64,000 bases of DNA from the NCBI GenBank assembly GCA_031310005.1, contig CM062379.1:2294001-2358000 (forward strand), given 5' to 3'. The position numbers and the translations under genes were made by a program. The stretch comes from Dactylellina haptotyla. Taxonomy: Eukaryota; Ascomycota; Orbiliomycetes; Orbiliales; Orbiliaceae. Positions 10,181 through 22,847 of the stretch are shown here, piece by piece (position 1 is the first letter of the stretch; every line of letters begins with the position of its first letter). The notes under the pieces are model-generated. The model was not told where the DNA came from and did no database searches. It saw only the letters and a list, made by a program, of their open reading frames with translations.

Positions 10181-12377
10181 TTCTGCGGTGTTGGTCTGCC
10201 AATTGATGCGGGGGGTGGGAAAAATTGGCGGCGATACTCCTGGTTATCGCAACCAAAGCTTGAGGTGGGAACTGCGAAAACGGAGCTTCGGTGTTGTTTA
10301 TTTAAGCTCAAGCGCAACCGATATGGCTGGAGAAGAGCCGCAAAACGGTGTCGCGCGGCAAGAGATTGAAGCTCGAAGTCGCGGTATCGAGAAGCTCTCT
10401 CGATGGCGACGATGCGTGGCCGAGTCGTCACCTCTGTCGTAAGGTGATTAGGTGTTCATTCGGGGGCTAGTTGGCGATGTGGAGAGCAGGACGTGGTCTG
10501 ATACGCATCCGTTCGCCAAGTTCGCCAGGCATTGCCCAAAGAACCCCCCGCAACGCACTCCGCTGCGTTGGATTCCGACAGAGCGACGAACTTGGTGAGC
10601 GCGAGCTTGGGCGTCATCTTTAGAGCATTCGATTACGTTCGTCGCACACAAAGTAACATGGCATTTAGCGGGGATCTATGTGGTTATCTATTGGAATGTG
10701 GGTTGTGGGTTTGGGAAACGCCAAAAAGATCCGTACGATTCAATCATCTCCCCGACTGTTCTTGAATATCGATATATCTCTCACACAAAAATCGAAGGAC
10801 TGTACGCATATATTCTTTCGAAGTACCTACTACAAGCAAGAATGGTACTTCATGAAAGCCTCCTCAGGAATCGGATATGAAGAACATGGATCATGCTTTC
10901 TTAGCTAGTAGATCCGCCATATAGGAGACTTTGGTAGTTGCGAATGATCGACCTCCGAACTCCAGGGTATGAGCGTGTCAGTCACAATTGGCAGAGGAAA
11001 CCAATTTAAGTTTTGAGAAAAAACAATTTCTTTTAGAAATTAGATATTCCTTCCTCGCTATCTCGGTGCGCTCGCCAAGATATGCCAAACTTGCAACTAA
11101 CGGGGGCTTGATGTGAAGTCGGATTTTTACGCACTACAACATTATCCATATAGACCCAATAGGAGCGCATTATTTACATCTGATCCTAGTTATTCCAATT
11201 TGGAGGCAGTACATTTGTGGGACGTCTTTTCTAGAGAGCCGGTATCCGACGGGTTCTGGGAAGGGGTACCAGCGCCGCCACAGATATATAGGCATTTGTC
11301 TTTGGCTCTCCGGGAACTCTTTCGAGTCTTCCCGGCCCTTTCAGCACAGAAAAACGACGGCGGAACCAAGTTCCAGCATGTTTATCGCTTCTCTCTGCCA
11401 TACCGAAGCCACAAACTGCGAAACATCGAGCTCCTTGGATGCATCGAATCGATATATAGGCAACCCATTCGCATAGCAATAGCAAGTGCATTTGATCCTT
11501 GCTGCTATAACAGGACAATGTAAGAAGACTACCCGGGGAACCGTTACATCGCAGCGGACAGGTGCCTGGCATTTTTATATTTATTATATTTATTTCGGAG
11601 CATATAGACAACTGGCAATCTTGGTGCTCACTATCGCATCCGATAGCCCGTAATTTGCTGCAAGGGCTTTCGGCTCTTCCCAACAACACCACAACAACCG
11701 CTTCGACAACCCAACAACGGATGTATTTGCATTCACAAAGCGCCTTGTACTCTTAGCCCCCCCACTCGCAAACGTGAATTGGCAAACCTGAACTCGCGTG
11801 CTCGGAAAACTCGGGTTCCCGATGAAATCTGTGAAGTCGCAAAGTTTTTCCCATGGATTGTCATTATAACCGGGTTCCTTGGCTATGGAGCTCTAGCTAG
11901 CTACGTATACTTCCAACCTGCTGGAATTTCTTTGCGACGCTAGTAGGATATTTCATAATAATTATTCGATGAGCCGCACGATATGAAGTCCACTTGCCGA
12001 CGTTTTCCTGTTAGATATTCCAATTCACGATTCTTCGGCTATTCGATGACGATACATCTACCAATCATGGGATAAATTACGTGGACAACTGTGAATGATT
12101 TTTGGTTCACACTACCCGGTAAAGTATCGAGAGCCGCAAGCTCATTATCGGATTATAAGATGGTGGTTGGGATTTTAAGATCTTGTGATGTTCAAAAGTG
12201 CGTGAGTAAACCCAAGGAAATAGCTTAGGAAGGATATCTATATATAGGGACATTTTTCCCTTCCAACGATATCTCTTCTTCTTACAACGGTTATCCACTC
12301 ACGTTCCTTTCTACACCAGAAGACACTCTTTTAGTCCTTCCACTCCTTTAAATTTCTTTAAGATATAAGAATTCAAA
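10181..12377. other. 2.2 kb without a supported gene
   Basis: Upstream of the desaturase (-) and of the small secreted gene at 12378 (+). Several open frames (10680-10910, 11113-11523, 11231-11692 on minus) have no ATG-plus-motif support. No repeat or RNA gene is recognised. The right end carries the TATA box at 12239. Confidence 0.35.
12239..12246 (+). promoter_or_regulatory. TATA box of the 84-aa secreted protein gene
   Basis: TATATATA followed by GGGAC lies about 130 bp upstream of the ATG at 12378. A pyrimidine-rich stretch (CTTTTAGTCCTTCCACTCC) lies between them, as is usual for strongly expressed fungal secreted-protein genes. Confidence 0.45.
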
Positions 12378-12692
12378 ATGAAGGTCGCTGCTATTGTCCT
12401 CGCCACTGCGGCTTGCATCGGAAGCGCCTCGGCCACGGCCTGCAATGCTGCTTGCACAAAGATGCCATGCTTCCCCACATGGTGTAAAAAGGAAGGATAT
12501 GGTAAGCCATCCTACTGTTTTTTTGGGGGGTAATTTGAACTTGTATTCTGATATCTCGTAGTCCAATGGAAAACCCAATGGCAGACCAAGACTGCCTGGT
12601 TCACAGTCACTCAACCAGGTGCCGCTGCCGCCACCGTCACGGTTACCAAATCTTGCACAACCACTGTCTCTGTCTGCCCTAACAGCTACTAA
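12378..12692 (+). CDS. Small secreted protein, 84 aa
   Basis: Exons 12378-12501 and 12562-12692, joined as G|TC across a GTAAGC...CTCGTAG intron. MKVAAIVLATAACIGSASAT is a signal peptide with cleavage expected near residue 19-21. The mature chain has a Cys-rich start (ACNAACTKMPCFPTWCKKEG) and a Thr/Val-rich tail with two more cysteines (SCTTTVSVCPNSY), six in all. No family is recognised. A TATA box and pyrimidine tract upstream suggest regulated, strong expression. Confidence 0.8.
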
Positions 12693-15600
12693 AGCTATCC
12701 ATTCAAGACGGGTCATAAGAACACACTTTGCTATTTCGTTCGGCGCAACATAGGATGGATAAAATACCTAAAACCGTTCTACATGTATTTCATTTCTCAT
12801 AGGACTTTCTCATCTTACTACAATTGCATGCCTGAGTCTCGGCAAAGCTTATCTCCTTCCATAAAGCCTTTGAAAGCCAGGATATCGGCTGCAGTTTGGA
12901 TCCCCTGGTTATATGTATAGTTATTCTAGATCTCTTACAGGAAACAAGCTTGGCCGTGGCCTGCTTGCTTGTAAATCCAAATATTTAACTCGCACGCATC
13001 CGGACCTTGTCTCTCAACTCTCGGCGTATCTTCATCCTCCCTTTAGAATTATGTGGAACTTATTATATAGTCTACGTCAGGTGATAGATATTGTTATAAG
13101 TCTCAAAAAATGGAGATTTGTATCAATATCAACTCAACTAGGTGAAATTTCTAACTGATCAGTATTGTGTTGTGCGTTCAGTTACACTAACTCGTCCTAA
13201 AAATTATCCCGCAAAAATATTAATCCGAAACACTTTCATGAAGAGGAACGGCTTCGATCTCGAGCAGAGTCGAAGCGGGATTGGCAAGATTGACCAAGCG
13301 CAAAGTATTGATTTCGCATGTTGATGGTCGAGACTCTGTGACGGTGGCTTATCGATGCGCATGCATTAGCAATATGCGCAATGCAATGGGGTATCGTGTC
13401 GTGTCGAGATATCCGAGCGCGCGCTGAGGCAGCACCCAAAGGTTTCAGAGTCAAGAGCGTTCGCGGGATCAGACGTCACGGAACATAAACGTTGGCGCTA
13501 AACGTAGGAGCTCGACTCATGATAGTGTGTTTGCAGATAGCGTTTTGGCTTCGAGATCTGTGCATTTACGCCTAACTTTGTTTCTAGCGTCTAGGTCTGA
13601 GGGTATTTAAGTATAGTCGTTCGGGTTGAAAAACAGAGCAGGAGGCCAAGGCGAGAACATCGCAATGGTAGTGCGCTTTGACTTAATTAAGCAAATGTGG
13701 AAAAAACAAGACGCAATTCTCAAATGGTGGCGGTTTGTGCCCGAGAAGCTAAATTCAAATTGCTCGTTCGCGGTTTTAGAAATCTGTGGCTTGTCCAGTC
13801 GGGGTTCCCGGTAACAAGGGTACCGAATGAGAATTTACAGCTAATTATGCACACCAGATCTCTTGACCGGTTGGAACTTGCCGAGCCTCATACACAGAAG
13901 TGCGAAAGCATGGGGACGATTGATACCTCCGCTCTTTGTAATATGAGCACTCTATGCAAACGTCCTGAATCGCTTGAACAAAAAAAACAGGATTTTCGAT
14001 ACATCCGGTATTTGGAGGAAGGTTTCTTTTTACTATTATGAAAATTGTGCTTGTAACTCTTATATGTAAGATCTTATGATAGGGGAAGTAATACACTTGT
14101 TGGTTTGCGCGGGGTGCCCTTGCCGAACCCTCGAGCCGGAGTGGAACCGATAGCCTAGGATACTAGTGTCTGAGCAAGTGGATTTTCTCAAGACACACAT
14201 GATAAGACCAATGTCGCGGAACAATATATGTGAAAAGGACTGGGGATTCTTATTTGAGTATTCAATCAAAAGTACAAAAACATGAATTCGCAAAGTTACT
14301 GTGTAGCGGTGGTAGTTCCAGGTACCTCTTGACTCTCGTGAATAACCTCCCCCCAATCTGGTTAAAATATTTCCTGGTGCGTTATCGACATGAGGGTACC
14401 AGGACGGGGTTTTTTCTCTAAATGAAGGATGGTATTCTCCGTTTTTATTACCTGTTTGGGTTTGGTTGCAAGTCTCAAGACTGGGATTATTATGATATAC
14501 CCTCTATTATAATATACATTATATGATTTACACATCTTGGCTTAGGAAGGCTGCTGAGCAGTAATATCGAAAATATAGATTATTTTCCTCGTTCGCAAGT
14601 TCGGCTGTCAGTCCGGAAGCCTTCAGACCCTGAATGATTCCGAGCATGGTATTTGAGTAATATTGTGATAGCTCACCAATCCTGAATATCCTTTCCGGAC
14701 TTTCCTCCTTCATACCTCAACACAGTTTTGATCAATAGGCTGGCAGAAATCCTCGGCACAACACAAGTCTGGTTACGAGACTGGCAGAAATTCTCTTGAA
14801 AGCTCGTTTTTATCAAATAGTAGTATATAACCATGTCTCGTAGACCATGCGCAGCGCACAAAGAAAATACCAGACATTAGAAAGTTATTGCGAATTAGGG
14901 GCGCAGAGGCGCAGAGGGCCAAAGCGATCGATCGTTCGAACCTGAGCGCAACCTACAGGATTCCATGCCCATCTTTGGTCTTGGAGATCGACTTGCTGAC
15001 TTCCAAGTCCAGATCTCGAAAGCTTACAAGTAATTGTCCCCTGATCCCCGAATTCGCGATACCATCTTATTTATTAACTAATATCTCCGGCGGCTTTCGG
15101 CGTTTCAAAGAAAGAAATCCTCTTTTGCGCTGGCACCGTTGCCAAGGCTCTGTCGTATTAAAGTTTTGCGGGAAGTTAGTTCAGGAGGTTTTGTTTTGAC
15201 AATATCAACTGTCGATCGACCAATGATGGCGGTCACGTGACCGAAATAGAGTTCTGCAGCCTGTCGCTTTGAGGGGAAGCTAGCCTCGGGATGTGGTGAA
15301 TCGTCGACGTTGGATATTGAAGAGTGGTCTCCGTTTTGGAGCGGGGGCAAGGTGCCTGAAACCTCTGGTCCTAGGAGTCCCTGGCTTGTAAATGGTTCCT
15401 TTGGCACATTTACTTTACAAATTACTTAGTTCGTAGTCCCGCGCCATATCTCTCTCTCGCCTGCGTCGATCACTAGCCACTTCAACGGCGCGGCGTATTT
15501 GATAATTTATCATATTCCAACCTGGCCTGGTAGCGTTATTATTATAACAATTATGCATCTAGCATCGCGTCTTAAGTGTGTTGAAATCAGTGAGTGTCGG

Positions 15601-16533
15601 TCGGTTAACAGTACCGGTTCCTAACCCATGGATGCTAAGCAGCCGAGGCTATTGTACCCCTTATTTTCGATGCTATTACTGCTGCATGCATCCCATGTTC
15701 CAAAGACTTGGAGCCGTGCAGATGCTTGGGATTTCAGCATGGCCTGACGGTCAAACGAGCTGGGGGCAGCCTCCAATCTTTCAACCAGCAAAAAACAAGA
15801 TGAGGGTCGCGTTTGCTTCTAACCTTTTCGCGGATTGTCTGTGTCCTAGTGGGTCCGATAGGTGCCCATGATGCCGAATTTGACGGAGTTCGATCGACGA
15901 GCTTTGGCACAACTAACGCTGTTGGAACTAGTGGTTGCCGCTAGGGCCCCCCATTCTCCTACACTTGACCAATGTAAGCGGACCCTAGTGTCTATTGTCC
16001 TTTGCTGGCCCACAAGATATGATACGACCCGTTGCCTCTGCGTGTCGAGAGAGCCTGGGATTCAATTTTGTGCACTAATAAACCCCATCCCCGGTTCTGC
16101 TGGATCGACCAAGGTCTTTAGTTCCAGTGGCCCATTCACTTGCAAGACAAAGAATTTCTGTGGGCAAGGATTTGGTCCACTCGACTCATACTAGCTTATC
16201 GCCAGCATTAATAGTGGCGTCCGCCAGCCAAAGATATAAGATGTCGAGGATTTCATTTAGTCTTCGGCTCCGGTTTCGATCGATTGCTTACGCCAAATAA
16301 ACAATATTTTATTATCGATAACTATAACTTTGCATCGCCGAAGCACTGGCTGAATAGGTGTCGCAACTGAATCGAAGAAATAGCAGGCAACCAGTTTTTT
16401 CTTTGCTTTCAGATGTTTACAGTCGAGAGCTCAACTCGATGATACGATAACCTCTCGCACTTTCATTTTCAACATTTTGACAACGCATTTCGAATATTTC
16501 TGGCGATTCTAATTCGGCATTATCGGCATCACA
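12693..16533. other. 3.8 kb gene-poor stretch
   Basis: No gene can be supported. Short frames exist, for example a minus frame 14713-14528 with an ATG and a peptide containing ASGLTAELANEENN, and 15105-15407 (minus, GTG start). Neither has splice signals, motifs or a partner exon. A sequence at about 14110-14180 (-) resembles tRNA arms but does not fold (see rejected). The stretch may hold decayed genes. Confidence 0.35.
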
Positions 16534-18172
16534 ATGAAGTGGGTGTCGCCGCCAAACCTTCAGACGGATGTCGATAGGGAATATCTGAGGGGGCTCTTCC
16601 CTTTGTTCAAGATGATTCCACCGGATTTCAAATTCCCATTAGAAGTCGATCCAAACTACCGGATACCGGTCAATACCTTTTATTGTTTTGTAACTGGTAT
16701 AATAGTTTGCGGTCTGACGACCGTGGTGGTTATACTGAGATTTTGGACCCGAGCAAGGGTAAAGGGCTCATTCGGTCCTGATGATTGGGTTATGATACCT
16801 ACATTCGTAGGTATTATTAGTTAATTCCATATGACAGTTTCGATTGCTAATGTGGTGCGTGCGTAGATATGCTACTCTGCTTTCAATGTAGTCAATGTTT
16901 ATGGTACGATGGGCATATAATCATATTATGTGAAGACGCCGCTAACTTTTCTTGAACAGCGGTATTTGGCACCGGCTTGGGATATCATTTGTATGACAAT
17001 TCAAGAAAAGACATTGAGAAGTATCTTGTTGTAAGTTACCCCAATTGTCTCGATTCCCACCATCTTGATGCTTACCATTTGAACCGCTCTACGTGTAGGT
17101 GCAATATTTGCATGTTATCTTTTCTTTCTCAGCTTTGCATCTTTGCAGAATATCTATTCAGCATCTTCTCCTCCGACTGACACCTAAATCCTCAATATTT
17201 CAAAGACGTTATCTTATCGCACTTCTTGGTGTTTCTTATGTATTTGGGTTGGCTGCAGTCCTAACACAAATTTTCCAATGCGGAGTCCCGGCCTCCCGAG
17301 CTTTCAACCTGAACTCAAACCTTGATGGAACTTGTATCAGTTTACAGTCAACGACAAACTACGGGGTTTTCATGGCTGGTCATATCATACTTGATGCCCT
17401 CACTATATTTCCTCCACTCTTCGTCCTTTTTCGACTACCAATGACGAAAGCGAAGAAGTTCAATCTCGGTTTTCTCTTAGTTCTTGGTATCTTTACTATG
17501 GTGAGTTTCAAATTTTGGTGCTTGTGGTTTGCTATGCTAATTCTATCTTGATATATATAGGTCTTTAGTGCAATTAAACCATTCGTGTTCTACAGAATCA
17601 TGGTTGATTCGTTCGACATCACCTGGAACGCAACAGCCGTTGCTTTTTGGGGGATACTCGAAAGCAGTCTTGCAATCCTGATAGCTTGTCTCCCAGCCCT
17701 GAACAGAGGTATCATCAAGTTCACAAGGCTCGACAAATTCTTTAGTAGCTCTGGTGGTTCGAAAATGCTTTCCAACCGCTTCCGACTAAAAGGAGAGAAT
17801 ATTTACAAGGGACCTGCAAAATTCGTCCGCTACACAGCTGATGCAACTGTGCAGGATACTATGCAGAGCTACTTGGAGTTGGGATCCCTAGGAGAGACCA
17901 AATCGGAGGAGCGATTAAGGCGGCGATCTAGTGAAGAAGAGGACTTAGAACGAAAAGGCAGCCAATCTTATCCTCGGATTACCGTTGAGAGAAGCTTCCA
18001 TCTCACAGAAGAGAGAGCCTCAGTACTAGAGCAAGAAATAGCAGAGGATTCTTCCCAAGGTAAAGAATCTGTGGAAGTTAGCCGACCGCCCAAGGCACGA
18101 ATATTTGGGGGGAGCAGTCGGAGAGCATCGCCGCCATCGCCGGACGATAGCCAGGCTCTTACAAGCAACTAA
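16534..18172 (+). CDS. Rhodopsin-domain (SAT4/PTH11-like) integral membrane protein, 464 aa
   Basis: Fungal seven-helix protein of the plasma membrane; the wider group includes PTH11-like putative receptors, but ligand and coupling are unknown. Exons: 16534-16806, 16867-16903, 16960-17030, 17099-17500, 17561-18172, all in phase. Family signatures are RFWTRARVKGSFGPDDWVMI after helix 1 (about residues 68-87), GTGLGYHLYD in the loop before helix 3, the Cys-containing outer loop (QCGVPASRAFN, GTCIS), and FYRIMVDSFDITWNATAVAF near the last helices. The 150-residue C-terminal tail is hydrophilic, Ser/Glu/Arg-rich and probably cytosolic. No extracellular CFEM domain is present, unlike canonical PTH11. 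The 37-nt second exon is short; the donor at 16807 was chosen because it gives the family-like ICYSAFNVVNVYAVFGTG. Confidence 0.85.
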
Positions 18173-19017
18173 GTAGTTAAGCGTCGTTTTGTTTTATAGC
18201 ATACCATTGACTAGAGTACTCCTTTACTGGCTACACAGCAATTAAAAGCATGTCTTATTTTGGTTCATAGATCTTCTACAACTTTAGAAGACATATTTAA
18301 GTAATTTCTGGGAATAATTCTACTTTTTGATACCATATACGAAACATAGAGATCTATTGTGTACATATATCAATAAGGGTTCAAAATATCGGAAATACAT
18401 AATTCGTGAAAATGTATTTGAGGACTCTGATTCTTAGCCTTGAGAGCCTCGGTGACTTGCTTTTCGAAAACAGGCTGACTATAGGGTTGCCCCTTTTAAG
18501 GGGTCTTCAGGAGTGAAATCGCTTGACAGATCATGTATTGAATTTCTTTAAGAATACAAGGCTACCTTCTTTACTTTTTAGATGTTGACAAATTTAATCA
18601 TAAGCAAGATCGCTGCACTTTGAGAGGCTTGCGCGACCCTTGCAACTTATCTCGACTGATCTTCGTCTTGTTGCACACTTTCGTAAGCATTCTGCAAGAG
18701 GACGAGTTGTCACATCTTGGATCCACATATAGGAAAGTACCTATATTGACGGTACCTCCCATATGATGCCACTATTATAGCTCACAGAGTAAGCGAAAAT
18801 TCTTGGTCCAAAAATCTTGAATTTAGGGTTTCAACTGTTCTTTAAGACAACTGTACACCCAGATTTGAATCACTTCATGAATTCCCCAGTTTTGATTTAA
18901 TATATATATATTCTGATACCTAGACACCTGTTGTTTTACAAAATAGCAATAATCTACCAAGCGATACCGATCTAATATTCTAAACCACTTTATATTTCAA
19001 CGAACAAAACACTGCGA
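18173..19017. other. Intergenic, convergent 3' flanks
   Basis: 845 bp of AT-rich DNA between the stop codons of the rhodopsin-like gene (+) and the coiled-coil gene (-). No ORF, RNA or repeat is recognised. Confidence 0.4.
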
Positions 19018-20325
19018 TCATGTTGCTTGAGACATTCGCTCAAGCAATAAGTTTTTTAAAACATCTCTTTCACAAATAACTTTTTGGTTCTCTTCTGTTA
19101 AGTTTTTTACTTGGAGCTGCAGGGCAGAGTTCTCGGCTCTGATTTGCTCCAACTCTTCCTTGAGCACTTGAGATGTTTGTTTACTTGATTCTGACTCGCC
19201 TCTTGATAGCTCTTCTATCTGGATACGTAACGCTTCTATGTCTTTGCTCCACTGGACAACACCAGAACCTAATCTGCTGACATCGTTGTAAATCCTACTC
19301 CACCGCGAACTCCGAGGTGATTCCAAGGGCGGGTCTATGACCATAGCTGAAGAATAAGATGTTATCGGAGGAAGACTATCGACACTTCGAGGGCGTGGTA
19401 AAGTGGGCAATGTGGTCTGAAGAGAGCTCGATTGCAGCTGCGGGAACGAGAATGGGGTTTCGTTACTTAGAATAGTGCTGAATGCCGGCAGAGTCGGCGG
19501 TATCTGAAATTGGCTGCTTCCTTCATCTACTGTGGAAGATGCTCTCCGGCTCAGAGTGGCTCGTTGGTTGTATTCAAGCTTGCCTATCGGAATCTTCGTG
19601 TCGACTGGGCTACTCATTGAGTCTCGGTCCGGTTCTATTGGCGTCACAGTTGTGCGAGTGCCAGTGGTTGAACTCTCGTTCACTCTAGCCGCGGTTATCC
19701 GTCCGGCATTAATAAGCCTCATCATGGCATCGTGATCAGGCTGGCTGATTGATGCAATCGACACTTTTGGTTGTTTTGGATCATCAGAATTGAATAGAAA
19801 TGGGAACGGAGCACGGCTACGATAGGTGTTGGTGATGTCCTTTGCGTCGACGAATTCACCATGTTGTTCATCTAATGCGCGATTAGTCAAGAGGCGAACG
19901 GGACGGAACATGGCTCTGCGAAGAGCTCTTACAAATGAGACTTTGCAGCCTTGCCCGTATAGATTCAACTCTTTGTGCCTTACGATCCATTCTCTAAGGC
20001 CCTCGAAACATGCGAATGGCAGAGATATGAGAAACGATCGGGTAACGCGATTTACGATGGTCTTGACATATCGCGAGCTAATATATGGGATCAATGTGGA
20101 AGAAGGTAGTATACCTACGTTCAGAGGAGTCTTTCGAGCTAAGAACCGAGGGCGACAGCTACCATTTGTATGGGTACCTGGCCACCGGAGCTGAAAAAAC
20201 CTGGCATTTCGTGTCCTCGCTTGGCAATTCTCGACTAGCGCTTCCGTGGCAGATAGACGGCCCCATACGTAAAATTTATTCGTTGTCAGAGATACTTGAG
20301 GATGGCCGATGAGTTGTTCAGACAT
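19018..20325 (-). CDS. Coiled-coil protein of unknown function, 435 aa
   Basis: Single open frame with ATG at 20325. Residues 1-160 are basic, with no membrane segment. Residues 160-340 are Ser/Thr/Pro-rich and probably disordered. Residues about 360-430 show an amphipathic heptad pattern (IEALRIQIEELSRGESESSK, LEQIRAENSALQLQVKNLTE) expected to form a coiled coil, suggesting dimerisation. No bZIP basic region or other DNA-binding motif sits in front of the coil. No family is recognised. Confidence 0.65.
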   Translation of the reverse strand: MSEQLIGHPQVSLTTNKFYVWGRLSATEALVENCQARTRNARFFQLRWPGTHTNGSCRPRFLARKTPLNVGILPSSTLIPYISSRYVKTIVNRVTRSFLISLPFACFEGLREWIVRHKELNLYGQGCKVSFVRALRRAMFRPVRLLTNRALDEQHGEFVDAKDITNTYRSRAPFPFLFNSDDPKQPKVSIASISQPDHDAMMRLINAGRITAARVNESSTTGTRTTVTPIEPDRDSMSSPVDTKIPIGKLEYNQRATLSRRASSTVDEGSSQFQIPPTLPAFSTILSNETPFSFPQLQSSSLQTTLPTLPRPRSVDSLPPITSYSSAMVIDPPLESPRSSRWSRIYNDVSRLGSGVVQWSKDIEALRIQIEELSRGESESSKQTSQVLKEELEQIRAENSALQLQVKNLTEENQKVICERDVLKNLLLERMSQAT

Positions 20326-22847
20326 AAATGTGATAGAAGAATCTCCGGTATCTGCCTGTGGTTATAAGACATGCATTTCGAATTAATTTTTCCATCACTC
20401 CGTGTTGGTAAATCTGCGCTATGTGACACGGTGTCGCAGCTTGATAGGGAGAAAACCAGCCAGGTGATCTGATTCAAAAATTTCATGATGTTTCGCAGAA
20501 CTTGCGAGTCTCATTCGCCGAACAAGTGTGACTTGTGATTCACCGCCCGCATTGTGCATTCGCGTTTTCTATCTCCTCAGCCTCGGTTCTTGACTCGTCC
20601 CTGTTGCATTTCGTCGGTTAAAATGTGTTGCATTGCCCAGCCTTGGAGCCGACCCCGAAATTTCAGTAGAATGCATGCGTGAGATTTAGAAAATTCCGAT
20701 GGTTTTCCATGTAACGGATTCCTGGTATTTTAGCGCGTCCCGAAGACTATTTTGATGCGGGAAAATTCGCTTAAATATGGCTGCAGCATCTCATAATTGT
20801 CGGGATGCTTGCCTGAACCGGTTCGCCAACCTGCAAGGCCGGGCTGAATCTAATCGCTCGATCCTTCAAGTTGGCCGGGATAGCTAAGAAGGAGCTGAAA
20901 TGCAACTTGGAAGGCAAATAGTAACTGTGGGGCTTTGGGCTTGTGACCTTTTACCCTATGGTGGCACCTATCTGCCTCGACTCTGTTTACTTACTCCGCT
21001 TTTCGTCTATATGGTGCATATCCTATTTGCTCCTAACCTTGTAGAAAGAACAATCTTCTTTCATATCGAACTTTCTTTGCTATTCTCATTGCCGCTGTAT
21101 TCATACTATCACCCTTATAGCAATCCAGCTATCGAAACTAAGTTTACCGTCTGGCAATTCACCCAAACTGTTGGATCAATTCAAGCCTTGTTTTGGCCCG
21201 TAGTGGGAGAACCAAGCTCCTTATACGTATAAGGTCATTTTCTAATGAAATATATAGGGAAAATACTCTATTCTTGTGGATTGATCTCCCTGACGTGTTC
21301 AAACATCCCATAAGCAACGCTCATCGATTACTCCATATCGATTCTTATCCATCTGCACCATGTGCAGCTGTTTGTGAAATTTCAAATATCGAAAGAACTT
21401 TCCATCTTATTTATGTCAGCCTCGTTCCTAATCTCCATCTCATCTTAGTTGCTCAAATATAAAATCACAACGGGCCGCAACGCAAAATGAAACTATCTGT
21501 CTGGCTTTCTCTGCAACTGCTTTGGGCTTAGGTAATTAATCATTATACTACCTTATAGGAGGAAAAAGAGATAATAGTGTTAACGGGCAAGAATAAGCCT
21601 TGTAATTACGTCGAATATAAAGTCCGGTGAGAAACTAGCGCATTGCTAGCTCAACGGATCCGAGAGTGCCGCTATTGCACTGCGACAATGCATAAATGCA
21701 TAATGACCAATATTCAGATCTTGATTCATTCTTAAATTAGTCCCACCGAAAGTACAGACGAGTTTTATTGAGTACGGCGTCTCAAATAAGAGACTCGTTT
21801 AAGTACAGGACCCCAAAGAATCACGTTGACAGTTGCCTCGTAATCCATCTGCGGCACACGAACTGTGAAATGTATACGCTTGTGGAATTCATGTTACTGC
21901 AGCCAGGTCCAACTAAAATAACGCAAAATTAATACACCAGCTTTGCGATAGAATTTGGAAATCGAACTCCAAGTGACAACCGCCGTTTGTATACTCTACT
22001 AGTCTGACTACATATCTTGGTCAGTGCGCATTCGCTTAAAACTCTTCCGTTAATAAGGGTTCTGTTTGATCGCCACAGTTGTATCTCGAACCCGGACTAC
22101 GACTATTAGATCTTAACAGATGCTTATTAGCTGCTGCAAGCTTACCAGATGGTGGCTAAAATTTCTGCACCTAGTAGAATGTGCTTCTGAGGAGGCTTTA
22201 TGAGCTCCGTCACGCAACGTATAATTTATGACATGTGGAGAATTCGAGAAACTCAATCCGACTGACCTAGCCAATCTATCGGCAGGCAAAAGCCTAATAA
22301 TCAGGAGAGGCTGGCGCAATTACTGCAGAATTCGGATCAGTCTATCGTCTGGAGTCTCCATGTGGCTGCCGCTTCGGTTTTATACCCCGAGAGCCCCAGC
22401 CGATCTAATATATGAAGTCCGACAAATATAGATTAGAGAGTATTTAATTCGCATTGACTGACGGATATCCTTTAATTATCCACCGGCTTCTGGTAACTTA
22501 CTTAAGGTTGTGTCACCAATTTGGTATCTGCAACCTGGAACTAGTCTAGACTCTTGGTATCCTGCGGCCAATCGGCTAGAGCCCCAGCGCCGCTACGCTA
22601 GCGCTATCCGTATCTGGCAAGAGTTGCAACCAACTGCTGCGAAATGGGTTGACCAGTAGGGCAATATATATCCTTCCGACACGTCCGTTACTTTCCTCTC
22701 TGTTAATTGATATTTTATAATTCTTGGACGTTCTCCCAAATTCCAACCGGGACCCGGCTCACGAATCTTCCTTGCGGCATTTATCTCCGGGTTTGCAACA
22801 TTTGGATTTGTGTTGTTGGTGGGTATCATCGCTGAAGAGCCAACAAG
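20326..22847. other. 2.5 kb between divergent genes
   Basis: Upstream of the coiled-coil gene (-) and of NoxR (+). Frames at 20900-21460 use non-ATG starts or lack motifs. No repeat or tRNA is supported. The 3' end should hold the NoxR promoter and 5'UTR. Confidence 0.35.

Noticed and set aside
14105-14185. tRNA-like sequence on the minus strand (B-box-like GGTTCCACTCC, palindromic anticodon-like arm)
   Set aside because: The T-stem pairs only partly, the T-loop lacks the purine at 57, and no acceptor stem or D-arm could be matched. At best a badly decayed tRNA.
15105-15407. 100-codon minus-strand frame
   Set aside because: The only start in frame is GTG, and no exon partner or motif was found.
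22070-22120. GGGTTCGAGATAC on the minus strand resembling a tRNA T-loop
   Set aside because: No paired T-stem and no anticodon arm upstream.
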